The notes: generated by a model not told the origin, from the letters alone. DNA of 5,563 nucleotides from an uncultured Hyphomicrobiales bacterium (GCA_903932565.1 CAIZGQ010000085.1:1-5563), one strand, 5' to 3'; shown: positions 1 through 5,262, counted from the first letter of the stretch. Numbers and translations are program-made.

Positions 1-1
1 G

Positions 2-310
2 AACGTCCAATATGTCGAAAGACAGATCCTGGATATCAAGAGCGGCGTCCGCGCCAACGGCAACAGCGCAGCCATGCATGGCGCATTGACGCTGTCCATG
101 ATTGAACGATCAAAGATGCTCATCAATTGCCGGATATTATTCAAGGTGAGACGCAATGGCCCCAATGCTGTGGATGTCCTGATCCACAGTGCACGGCGGC
201 TGGCAAACGTGAGGTTTCCAGATGTTGAGGCGTGGCGAGGTGACGGTGCAAACTGCAGAAAGCTTGCTGCACGTTTGTCCACGGCTCGAAGGAATGATGC
301 CACGGCTTGA
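2..310 (+). CDS. possible 3' end of an unknown protein (5' end outside window)
   Basis: A reading frame enters from the left edge and stays open to a TGA at 308-310, about 102 codons. The first 45 or so codons have mostly G/C third positions (including an internal stretch reading VERQILDIKSGVRANG), which would fit a real coding region. After about position 130 the composition becomes arginine-rich and less protein-like, as if the true frame had been lost or never existed. A minus-strand frame is also open over 1-130 with similar third-position bias, so the strand is not certain. I recognise no domain. It could be the tail of a gene carried by the element whose border lies at the tRNA, a degraded fragment, or chance. 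Presence of a gene here is a weak call and function is unknown. Confidence 0.22.
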   Translation, partial: NVQYVERQILDIKSGVRANGNSAAMHGALTLSMIERSKMLINCRILFKVRRNGPNAVDVLIHSARRLANVRFPDVEAWRGDGANCRKLAARLSTARRNDATA

Positions 311-417
311 GACGCTCAAAACAACCAATCCAACGCACTCACTTTTTTGCTGGATCGCCGCGCACCCGAACAGTTAATCGAACGCGCAAAACGTCACGAG
401 ACTCAACACTGGGCGTG

Positions 418-597
418 ATGCGGCAAGATTCAATCCGTTTCGTGTTGGGTGACGTGCGGGTGACTGATGAGGAAATCCGCATTTGCGGTTCCCACGCCAT
501 CGTCGCAAAAGCTGCATCGGAGGGCATCGACATGCCTACGTCTGCAGTTCTGTCTTGTCTTCAAAAATGGCGCGCCCGAAAGGATTCGAACCTCTGA
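418..597 (+). pseudogene. C-terminal remnant of a site-specific (serine-type) recombinase, running into the tRNA 3' end
   Basis: The frame ending in TGA at 595-597 encodes a segment reading DVRVTDEEIRICGSH, then an alanine-rich helix, then a tail ending QKWRARKDSNL. The pattern 'R.FV..V.V.D.EIRI.GS...' followed by a linker and 'WRARxDSN' is what I recall from C-termini of resolvase/invertase-family recombinases of rhizobial elements; this is recollection, not a search. The last residues (RKDSNL) are translated from the antisense of the tRNA T-arm, as expected when a recombinase gene abuts its tRNA target. The catalytic and DNA-binding parts are absent: upstream the same frame degrades into a basic, low-complexity stretch and other frames carry stops at 308-310 and 407-409. 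The start given is merely the first ATG of the recognisable part. It could be a decayed integrase, or the tail of one frameshifted further left. Confidence 0.38.
568..597. other. putative attachment site (tRNA-Arg 3' end)
   Basis: The CCA, acceptor 3' strand and T-arm of the tRNA-Arg gene are shared with the last codons of the recombinase-like frame. Many integrative elements recombine within tRNA 3' ends and restore the tRNA while placing the integrase beside it, and the layout here matches that. No second copy of this sequence is visible in the window, so the partner site, if any, lies to the left. The exact core is not determinable from one border. Confidence 0.3.
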
Positions 598-644
598 CCC
601 CCAGATTCGTAGTCTGGTGCTCTATCCAGCTGAGCTACGGGCGC
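568..644 (-). tRNA. tRNA-Arg (anticodon ACG)
   Basis: The minus strand folds into a complete 77-nt cloverleaf with encoded CCA. The acceptor stem GCGCCCG (638-644) pairs perfectly with CGGGCGC (572-578), followed by discriminator G and CCA (568-571). The D-arm is GCTC...GAGC, the anticodon stem CCAGA/TCTGG encloses loop CTACGAA, giving anticodon ACG, read as Arg CGU (and CGC/CGA after A34 to inosine modification). The T-arm AGAGG-TTCGAAT-CCTTT carries two G·T or A·T closing pairs. A run of five T follows directly after CCA on the tRNA strand (563-567), which may help 3' end formation. The gene stands alone, not in a tRNA cluster. Translating its antisense gives the familiar spurious peptide GFEPLTPRF in one frame, so overlapping plus-strand ORFs should not be called genes. 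Confidence 0.97.
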
Positions 645-669
645 CCTGCCTCTGCACTGCGTTGTCGCT

Positions 670-698
670 CATGTGCAGCAGCACGTGGGAGGCGTCAA
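670..698 (-). promoter_or_regulatory. probable promoter of tRNA-Arg
   Basis: On the minus strand a -35-like TTGACG (693-698) is followed after 17 bases by CACATG (670-675), a weak -10. This would start transcription near 663, about 19 bases before the tRNA 5' end. A second TTGACG lies 11 bases further upstream (704-709), making a tandem repeat, but without a good -10 at the right distance. The -35 match is good and the -10 poor, so this is inferred mainly from position. Confidence 0.35.
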
Positions 699-1044
699 CA
701 CCGCGTCAATCGGCGTGGAGCGTCAAGTAGACCGCCAGCCCGGACTTGGCAACCCCTGATCAAGGTTCATTTGCTCACCTGTGGAGAGTTGGCAGCCCAA
801 CGCGTCGGTGGGGGATGTGAAACGAGACCAACAAGCTGCTGACGCGTGGGTGAGAGGTGCCGTCGATTCTGAGTGCGGCGCACCTCGCATCTGATTTTCT
901 CAGTGTGGTAGCAATTTAGCCAGCGAATCCGGTTTCATGTGTTGCGTTTCTGCCACCGCCAATGAATACTCAAGGTTCCAGTTGATTCGTGGAGTTTGGC
1001 GTCAAAAATCAACAGCTTATTCGATCACCTGCAAGAGTTGCCCC
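699..1044. other. gene-free stretch between the tRNA-Arg promoter and the next gene
   Basis: No frame here has a credible start and protein-like composition. The plus-strand frame from 937 that leads into the next gene is cysteine-, serine- and arginine-rich before the ATG at 1045 and is better read as untranslated leader. A weak -35/-10 pair, TTGGCG (996-1001) and TATTCG (1018-1023) with 16-base spacing, could drive the downstream gene. I see no terminator with a T tract, no repeat array and no RNA fold that I recognise. Confidence 0.5.
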
Positions 1045-1440
1045 ATGCCCTCGTTTCTTGCAACCGAGCGACAATTTGATCTTGCGACGTGGGCGATCCC
1101 CGTGGTTGCGGATCGAATCTCGGAGTTTTACGCCGGGCTTGACTGGCAGGGGGTGACCGTTGAGCCTGTGCAGCTGAAACGCCGCCATATTCGCATGTGG
1201 TCCTGCCTGCTGGAAGGCATGGACGCCGAAGCCCGCGTCTGCCGCCGTGACCTGCGGCTTCTCACCCTGAAGTCTCCCAAGGCCGCGGCCATTTTCGACC
1301 ATATCGATCGCGCGGTCGTGGACGAATTGCTCGACATGATCATCGGTCGCTTTGGTCGGTCGCGCGACGCGGCCCACGGTTACGGCATGACCTTGATGGC
1401 AGCCGCAGCCAGCCTGGCCGAGGCACGGGCTGCGGTCTAG
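1045..1440 (+). CDS. hypothetical helical protein of 131 residues, possibly a haem-less globin-sensor-like fold
   Basis: The chosen start is ATG 1045, with AAGAG (1033-1037) seven bases upstream as a fair ribosome binding site; the frame is open further 5' to ATG 937, but that extension is not protein-like. The product is soluble, mostly helical, without signal peptide or membrane segment. Recognisable stretches are a helix around residues 18-31 (IPVVADRISEFYAGL), a basic patch with RRH at 46-48 leading to MWSCLLEGMDAEAR (51-64), an RRDLRLLTLKSPKAA segment (67-81), and a last amphipathic helix pair (82-101) before an alanine-rich end. By eye the order 'DRISEFY... RRHxxMW..LLEGMD..A' recalls the N-terminal protoglobin-type sensor domain of alphaproteobacterial chemoreceptors, but the position where the haem-binding histidine would fall reads LTLKS. 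That relation is a guess. Function is unknown; it precedes the helicase by 210 bases and need not be cotranscribed. Confidence 0.72.
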   Translation: MPSFLATERQFDLATWAIPVVADRISEFYAGLDWQGVTVEPVQLKRRHIRMWSCLLEGMDAEARVCRRDLRLLTLKSPKAAAIFDHIDRAVVDELLDMIIGRFGRSRDAAHGYGMTLMAAAASLAEARAAV

Positions 1441-1650
1441 CGCGGTTTGGACTGCCCCGCGTGATCTGGAAGGTCTCGCCGCCGTCGCCATCGAGTCTGG
1501 AGCCGGAGAACCCGTTTTCTTCCGCGCTTGCGGCTCGCATCCCGTTCGCAAATGTTCTATGCCCGCAGAGTTGATTGGCCCGGCCGAGTTGTCTGGCCTT
1601 CGTCAGCCGCTGGACCTTGAGACCACTCTGCCTCCAACATCATTTGAGCC
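1441..1650. other. intergenic spacer before the helicase gene
   Basis: The 210 bases contain no credible small gene. A short inverted repeat, CGCGG (1441-1445) and CCGCG (1457-1461), begins directly after the upstream stop codon; it lacks a T tract and is too weak to call a terminator. No convincing -35/-10 pair for the helicase is visible. Confidence 0.4.
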
Positions 1651-2742
1651 ATGCACTGGTCACCGCAACAGGATTCCGCCCTCAAAGCCGTCTCGAAATG
1701 GCTGAAGACCGGCAAGCCGCAGGTGTTCCGCCTGTTTGGCTACGCTGGCACCGGCAAGACAACGCTGGCGCGGGCGCTGGCGGAGGATATCGACGGCGAA
1801 GTGATGTTTGGTGCCTTCACCGGCAAGGCGGCGCTCGTCCTGCGCTCAAAGGGCTGCAAAGACGCGCGCACAATTCATTCCATGATCTACAAGCCCAAAG
1901 ACATGGAAGAAGAATCGCCGAGTTTTGAACTGAACGAGGACAGTCCTGCCGCCAAGGCCGATTTGATCGTGATCGATGAATGCTCGATGGTCGACGAGGA
2001 ATTGGGCCGCGATCTGCTCTCGTTTGGCAAGCCGGTGCTGGTGTTGGGCGATCCGGCGCAATTGCCGCCCGTCAAGGGTGGCGGATTTTTTACCGACGCT
2101 GAGCCCGACATCATGTTGACCGAGGTGCATCGTCAGGCGGCGGACAATCCCATCATCCGCATGTCCATGGCGATCCGCGAAGGCGGACGGCTGGACCTTG
2201 GAACTTATGGCGAAAGCCGTGTTATCCGCCGGGGCGATATTGATTCCGGTGCTGTAACAAAAGCGGATCAGGTTCTGGTTGGGCTCAACCGCACGCGGCG
2301 GCTTTACAATCGTCGCCTGCGGGAATTGTTTGGTTTTGGCGAAACGTTTCCCGAAGTTGGCGACAAGCTCGTGTGCCTGCGCAATGACCGCAAGAAAGGC
2401 CTGCTCAACGGCGGTCTTTGGAAGGTGAAGACCGTTGCGCCGCAACGTCGCGGCAAGCTGCGCCTGTCGCTCGTGCCGGAAGATGATCCGGGCAAGAAGC
2501 CGACGCGCGTTGGCGTCATCCCGCATTTCTTCGAGAGTGAAGACGAAATTCCTTACGCGCTGCGCAAGGATTCCGACGAGTTTGATTACGGCTACGCCCT
2601 CACGGTCCATAAAGCGCAGGGCTCGCAATGGGACGATGTTGTCTTGTTTGATGAAAGCGGCGCATTTCGCGATGCACGCGCGCGTTGGCTTTACACCGGG
2701 GTTACCCGCGCCGCCGAGCGCATCACGATTGTGATGTCCTGA
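1651..2742 (+). CDS. RecD/Dda-like SF1B ATP-dependent DNA helicase
   Basis: This 363-residue protein carries the superfamily 1B helicase motifs in order: motif I/Walker A GYAGTGKT (30-37), motif Ia AFTGKAA (55-61), motif II DECS (109-112), motif III GDPAQLPP (133-140), motif IV region TEVHRQ (157-162), motif V VHKAQGSQWD (319-328) and motif VI LYTGVTRA (347-354). These would couple ATP hydrolysis to 5'-3' movement on single-stranded DNA in the cytoplasm; polarity is inferred from the family. It lacks the long N-terminal domain of RecD2 and is much shorter than RecBCD RecD (about 600 residues), being nearer to phage T4 Dda in size. A TGA at 1645-1647 in frame means ATG 1651 is the earliest start; no strong ribosome binding site precedes it. 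No RecB or RecC partner is in the window. The 3' end overlaps the convergent hydroxylase gene by 20 bases. Helicase identity is secure; cellular role (repair, replication restart or element maintenance) is not. Confidence 0.93.
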   Translation: MHWSPQQDSALKAVSKWLKTGKPQVFRLFGYAGTGKTTLARALAEDIDGEVMFGAFTGKAALVLRSKGCKDARTIHSMIYKPKDMEEESPSFELNEDSPAAKADLIVIDECSMVDEELGRDLLSFGKPVLVLGDPAQLPPVKGGGFFTDAEPDIMLTEVHRQAADNPIIRMSMAIREGGRLDLGTYGESRVIRRGDIDSGAVTKADQVLVGLNRTRRLYNRRLRELFGFGETFPEVGDKLVCLRNDRKKGLLNGGLWKVKTVAPQRRGKLRLSLVPEDDPGKKPTRVGVIPHFFESEDEIPYALRKDSDEFDYGYALTVHKAQGSQWDDVVLFDESGAFRDARARWLYTGVTRAAERITIVMS

Positions 2743-3757
2743 CGCCGTTCGCAAGGGTTTGCGCTGTCCCTTTGCGCAGACCAAGACGCCTCGCGATCTT
2801 GCGCAGCGGCGTCCAGCAGAGTTGCCAGGGTGTCTGCAAGTCTGCCATGTCGGCTGGTGCAAGACCAAGCACCAGACCATGGCGCTCTGCATCCTGCGGT
2901 TGGTAAAATGTGCCTGCCAGGCGGTCCCAAATTGTGAATGTGAACCCGAGGTTTCGCCCAACGTGGCGCGGGTTGGAGCTGTGGTGAATGAGATGCAGGG
3001 CCGGGCTGCAGAAAATCTCACGAACGCCGCGCGGCAGCATCATCCAGACATGGCTATGCGCCAGATGGCTTCCCAGAAACGTGTGATACACAAACATCAC
3101 CGCGTTGATGCCAAGCACGTCGAGCGGTTCGGCTGAACCCTCGAAGAGATAGAGAAATGCGCCCGATGGCAGAGCCATGACGAGTGCAATGAATTGCGCG
3201 CCCAGCAATGCCGTGATCGGGTGAACCCGCAAGGCCGTCAGCGGCGTCAACACTTCTGCCGAATGGTGAACCTTGTGCAATTCCCAAAGATAGGGGCTGC
3301 GATGCTGCAACCAATGAAACGCGAAATTCGCAAAGTCGAGTGACATCGCGATGATGAGCGTGAACAGCGCGTTTGCCGCAAGCGATGTGTGCCAGCCCGG
3401 GGACGTGCCGAAACCCGCTGTGAGACAATCGCTAAATTTTTGCGCCAGCGAAGCAGAGCTGGCAATGCCGATGGCCAAAGCGCCCAACGCCACAACATTG
3501 TTGATGAGGATGGTCGCATAGTCGGCACGCGCGGATCGATGCCAGAAAATGCGCGCATCGAAGACATGATCCATGGCGCGCAGCAGCCTGCCTGGCCCCG
3601 GGTCAGCCCGATGCCAGCAGACGCAGATCGCCAGCACGGCGGCGCTGGCAAGATAGAGCCAGTAGAAACTGCTCTGCGCGAGCAGCAGCTGCGGAAGGGG
3701 CTGCGACAGAAAGAGAACGACGAAGTCCGGCACGCCCATCATCCCTGCAATGAACAT
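2723..3757 (-). CDS. fatty acid hydroxylase / sterol desaturase family membrane protein
   Basis: This is a polytopic inner-membrane di-iron enzyme of the FA_hydroxylase/sterol desaturase family, which hydroxylates or desaturates lipid chains using O2. Counting from ATG 3757 (344 residues), the histidine boxes are HWLQH (148-152), HKVHH (161-165) and HLIHH (255-259), with additional histidines at 225-236 and the family's ending pattern N-x-G...IWDRLAGTFY (269-285). Hydrophobic segments fall at about 10-26, 31-48, 81-98, 127-147 and 185-204. The frame also stays open to a TTG at 3797-3799 that overlaps the amidase stop codon as TTGA, giving 358 residues; neither start, nor the ATGs at 3742 and 3739, has a strong ribosome binding site, so the start is uncertain. 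The gene follows the amidase on the same strand with little or no gap and may be cotranscribed. The substrate cannot be named; hopanoid, sterol, carotenoid or fatty acyl lipids are all possible for this family. Confidence 0.9.
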   Translation of the reverse strand: MFIAGMMGVPDFVVLFLSQPLPQLLLAQSSFYWLYLASAAVLAICVCWHRADPGPGRLLRAMDHVFDARIFWHRSARADYATILINNVVALGALAIGIASSASLAQKFSDCLTAGFGTSPGWHTSLAANALFTLIIAMSLDFANFAFHWLQHRSPYLWELHKVHHSAEVLTPLTALRVHPITALLGAQFIALVMALPSGAFLYLFEGSAEPLDVLGINAVMFVYHTFLGSHLAHSHVWMMLPRGVREIFCSPALHLIHHSSNPRHVGRNLGFTFTIWDRLAGTFYQPQDAERHGLVLGLAPADMADLQTPWQLCWTPLRKIARRLGLRKGTAQTLANGVRTSQS

Positions 3758-3795
3758 CAAGGATGAATATAGGCACGGAGCGTTAATGTTTGGCT

Positions 3796-4608
3796 TCAAG
3801 CGCTCGGTTTGGCGCTGACTGCGGGTGGCAGCGCGGCGATGAGGTCGCGAAGGGTGATGATGGTGGAGGAATCTGCCACGCCATCCACGCGATCGCGGCG
3901 AAAGTGTCGCTGAAACGCGCGCACCACGTGTTCTGTGGCTTCATCAAACTGGCCGGTCACGTCGACACCATATCCGTACAGCGCCAGCATGGCCTGCAGC
4001 GCTTCGACCGGCTGACCCGCGTCGCCGCGCGCAAAAAAGCGCCCGCTTCCCAGCGGGGCAGGGGAAACCAGATGGCCGACACCGGCCGCATGCAGCGTCT
4101 CCCAGGGAAAGCTTTCGCCGGGGTCGCGTTTGCGGGCAGGCGCAATGTCAGAATGGGCCAGCACGCGTTCCGGCCGTATGGCGTTCCGGCTGCAAATGTC
4201 GGTGCTGAGATCAATCACGGAGCGGATCTGAACCTCGGGAAACGGCGGCGCACCCGCGTCATGTCCAGGATTGACGATCTCAATGCCGATGGAATGCGAG
4301 TTGATGTCGCTCACGCCAGCCCAATGCCCCCGCCCGGCGTGCCAGGCCCGACGCTGCTCCGAGACGAGCTGGAAGACGGCGCCGTCTTCCTCAACCACGT
4401 AGTGGCAGGAGACTTGGGACGCTGGATCGCACAGCCAGCTGATCGCGCCGGAGCCTGACGGCATGCCTGTGTAATGAAGGATCAGACAGTCCGGCGTTGT
4501 GACCCCTTTGCGCTCACCATGATTGGGCGACGCGATGATGCGCGAAACCAATCCGCTATCGGCGCTGGTGCAATCGGGGTGGGGATGTTGGCTTTGATCT
4601 GCGCTCAT
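3796..4608 (-). CDS. N-acetylmuramoyl-L-alanine amidase (Amidase_2, AmpD/AmiD type) with peptidoglycan-binding domain
   Basis: The 270-residue product cleaves the amide bond between N-acetylmuramic acid and L-alanine in murein or murein fragments. The catalytic domain covers about residues 20-175: zinc ligands are H45 in LHYTG, H152 in AHSD and D162 in KRDPG, with E110 in GIEIVN as probable catalytic base and K160 in the conserved AmpD/AmiD lysine position. A PG_binding_1 domain follows at about 194-257, with ARGDAGQPVEALQ and the typical GQFDEATEHVVRAFQRHF. A TAA in frame at 4618-4620 excludes an earlier start than ATG 4608, and the N-terminus (MSADQSQHPHPDC) is hydrophilic, so no signal peptide or lipobox exists. 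This suggests a cytoplasmic, AmpD-like recycling role, or export by a route not visible here; E. coli AmiD, with the same domain order, is an outer-membrane lipoprotein. The lipoprotein gene lies upstream, the hydroxylase gene directly downstream. Confidence 0.95.
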   Translation of the reverse strand: MSADQSQHPHPDCTSADSGLVSRIIASPNHGERKGVTTPDCLILHYTGMPSGSGAISWLCDPASQVSCHYVVEEDGAVFQLVSEQRRAWHAGRGHWAGVSDINSHSIGIEIVNPGHDAGAPPFPEVQIRSVIDLSTDICSRNAIRPERVLAHSDIAPARKRDPGESFPWETLHAAGVGHLVSPAPLGSGRFFARGDAGQPVEALQAMLALYGYGVDVTGQFDEATEHVVRAFQRHFRRDRVDGVADSSTIITLRDLIAALPPAVSAKPSA

Positions 4609-4611
4609 AAG

Positions 4612-4631
4612 GTCCGGTTATAGGGCCGGAC
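4612..4631. repeat. inverted repeat GTCCGG-8-CCGGAC over the amidase -10 region
   Basis: GTCCGG (4612-4617) and CCGGAC (4626-4631) are perfect complements around an 8-base centre, TTATAGGG. It spans the -10 and start region of the putative amidase promoter, a place where a dimeric repressor would act; it could equally be chance in GC-rich DNA. No T tract follows on either strand, so it is not a normal intrinsic terminator. Confidence 0.4.
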
Positions 4632-4646
4632 GGAGGCTGTCTGCAA
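4617..4646 (-). promoter_or_regulatory. probable sigma-70-type promoter of the amidase gene, giving a nearly leaderless mRNA
   Basis: On the minus strand TTGCAG (4641-4646) and TATAAC (4617-4622) are separated by 18 bases, a good consensus match (TATAAC 5 of 6, TTGCAG 4 of 6). Transcription would start 6-8 bases after the -10, around 4611-4608, which is the A of the amidase ATG at 4608 or just before it. No ribosome binding site precedes the ATG, consistent with a leaderless or near-leaderless transcript. The -10 sits in the loop and one arm of the 4612-4631 inverted repeat. Confidence 0.5.
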
Positions 4647-4671
4647 AGCACTTGCTTGTGGTTTGATGAGA

Positions 4672-4707
4672 GCGCGTCCGGCAGGGCGCAAACCCCACCG
4701 GACGTGC
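4672..4707. repeat. larger GTCCGG/CCGGAC hairpin downstream of the lipoprotein gene
   Basis: The arms GCGCGTCCGG (4672-4681) and CCGGACGTGC (4698-4707) pair with one mismatch around a 16-base loop. It begins 10 bases after the lipoprotein stop codon in the direction of transcription, where a terminator or mRNA 3' stabiliser would lie. The minus strand after the hairpin reads TCTCATCAAACC without a U run, so Rho-independent termination is not well supported. Its core hexamer pair is the same as in the 4612-4631 repeat. Confidence 0.45.
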
Positions 4708-4716
4708 GAGTTGGGC

Positions 4717-5001
4717 TTACTGGTAATAAGCTGTGCAGACGCGGTTGCCGTAATAGTCGTACCCGACACGGGCGCAACGGCGCGGTGTTGTCTCGGCGCC
4801 GATGATGGCACCACCCGCTGCGCCGAGCGCTGCACCCGCGAGCGCGCCGCCAGCGCGCCCTGTGGCGAGGCCGCCGACCAGTGCGCCAGCGGCGCCGCCG
4901 AGGACTGCGCCATTGGCAGCGCGGTTTTCACGCTCGGTTGCGCAGCCCGCCAGCGTCAGGGACGAGGCGACCGCAGCAACAAGCAAAATTGATTTCTTCA
5001 T
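4717..5001 (-). CDS. small glycine-zipper outer-membrane-type lipoprotein
   Basis: The 94-residue precursor has a basic N-terminus (MKKS), a hydrophobic stretch and a lipobox LAGC at 17-20, so signal peptidase II would leave a lipidated Cys20 and a mature protein of 75 residues. Alanine at the +2 position favours Lol transport to the outer membrane rather than retention. Residues 30-68 are almost only Gly and Ala with GxxxG spacing, a glycine-zipper able to form tightly packed, possibly membrane-associated helices. The end (residues 75-94, RCARVGYDYYGNRVCTAYYQ) is aromatic and holds two cysteines, C76 and C89, which could form a disulfide in the periplasm. AAGGG lies about 7 bases before ATG 5001 as ribosome binding site. 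No specific role can be assigned; related small proteins are often envelope-stress or structural lipoproteins. A convincing promoter was not found. Confidence 0.9.
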   Translation of the reverse strand: MKKSILLVAAVASSLTLAGCATERENRAANGAVLGGAAGALVGGLATGRAGGALAGAALGAAGGAIIGAETTPRRCARVGYDYYGNRVCTAYYQ

Positions 5002-5080
5002 GGTCCAACCCTTTTTGTTGAAGCGCCAAAGTCCGAGGCGCGACGATCTCTGTCTTTATGACGGCACCGCCGCCACCACA

Positions 5081-5094
5081 GTGCGCTAACGCAC
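5081..5094. repeat. short palindrome GTGCG-CTAA-CGCAC upstream of the lipoprotein gene
   Basis: Five-base perfect arms (5081-5085 and 5090-5094) surround a four-base centre, 80 bases upstream of the lipoprotein start and in the divergent spacer with the acyltransferase gene. It has the size of a regulator half-site pair, but no known family consensus is recognised. It could be chance. Confidence 0.25.
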
Positions 5095-5203
5095 GACGAT
5101 GACATTTCAGCATGACGCCGTCATTGCGTCACCTCAAAGCGGCGGAAATTCTGGTCCCTCACCCAAAAGGCGAACTGTGTGAGACGCGAGCAGGGCCACA
5201 TGG

Positions 5204-5232
5204 TTTACGGGTGGTCACGAATTCTCCATAGT
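5204..5232 (+). promoter_or_regulatory. possible promoter of the acyltransferase gene
   Basis: TTTACG (5204-5209) and CATAGT (5227-5232) are 17 bases apart, each matching four of six consensus bases. The start would fall near 5239, leaving a leader of about 24 bases before ATG 5263 that contains GGAAAG (5246-5251) as a somewhat distant ribosome binding site. Support is positional plus a moderate consensus match only. Confidence 0.33.
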
Positions 5233-5262
5233 CTAGGTCAAGCTTGGAAAGATTCGGCGGCG

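Larger units (their letters stand above)
5002..5262. other. divergent intergenic region between lipoprotein and acyltransferase genes
   Basis: The 261 bases hold the 5' regulatory DNA of both genes: the ribosome binding site of the lipoprotein gene (AAGGG on the minus strand near 5010), the palindrome at 5081-5094 and the possible plus-strand promoter at 5204-5232. The minus-strand frame 5113-4928 overlapping it is a shadow without protein-like features. No RNA gene is recognised. Confidence 0.5.

Noticed and set aside
467..842. Plus-strand ORFs over the tRNA, one containing GFEPLTPRF
   Set aside because: This peptide is the well-known translation of an antisense tRNA 3' half. The ORFs are artefacts of the tRNA gene.
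937..1044. N-terminal extension of the 131-residue protein from ATG 937
   Set aside because: The added 36 residues are irregular (several Cys, Ser, Arg), lack a ribosome binding site, and cover a possible promoter. ATG 1045 has AAGAG at good spacing.
1441..1461. CGCGG/CCGCG inverted repeat as terminator of the 131-residue protein gene
   Set aside because: Five-base arms with an 11-base loop and no following T tract are expected by chance at this GC content.
1009..1551. Minus-strand ORF of 180 codons opposite the 131-residue protein
   Set aside because: Arginine-, glycine- and histidine-rich without motifs. The plus-strand frame has the better start, ribosome binding site and helical pattern.
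1846..3021. Long minus-strand ORF of 391 codons opposite the helicase and hydroxylase tail
   Set aside because: It is antisense to the motif-bearing helicase and in a shifted frame of the hydroxylase, has no recognisable domain, and is explained by low stop frequency in GC-rich DNA.
3790..4458. Plus-strand ORF of 222 codons opposite the amidase
   Set aside because: It is antisense to the amidase with its zinc ligands intact, and its product is basic and without motifs.
4605..4931. Minus-strand ORF of 108 codons overlapping the lipoprotein gene
   Set aside because: It is a shifted frame of the Gly/Ala-rich lipoprotein sequence, whose own frame has a signal peptide and lipobox.
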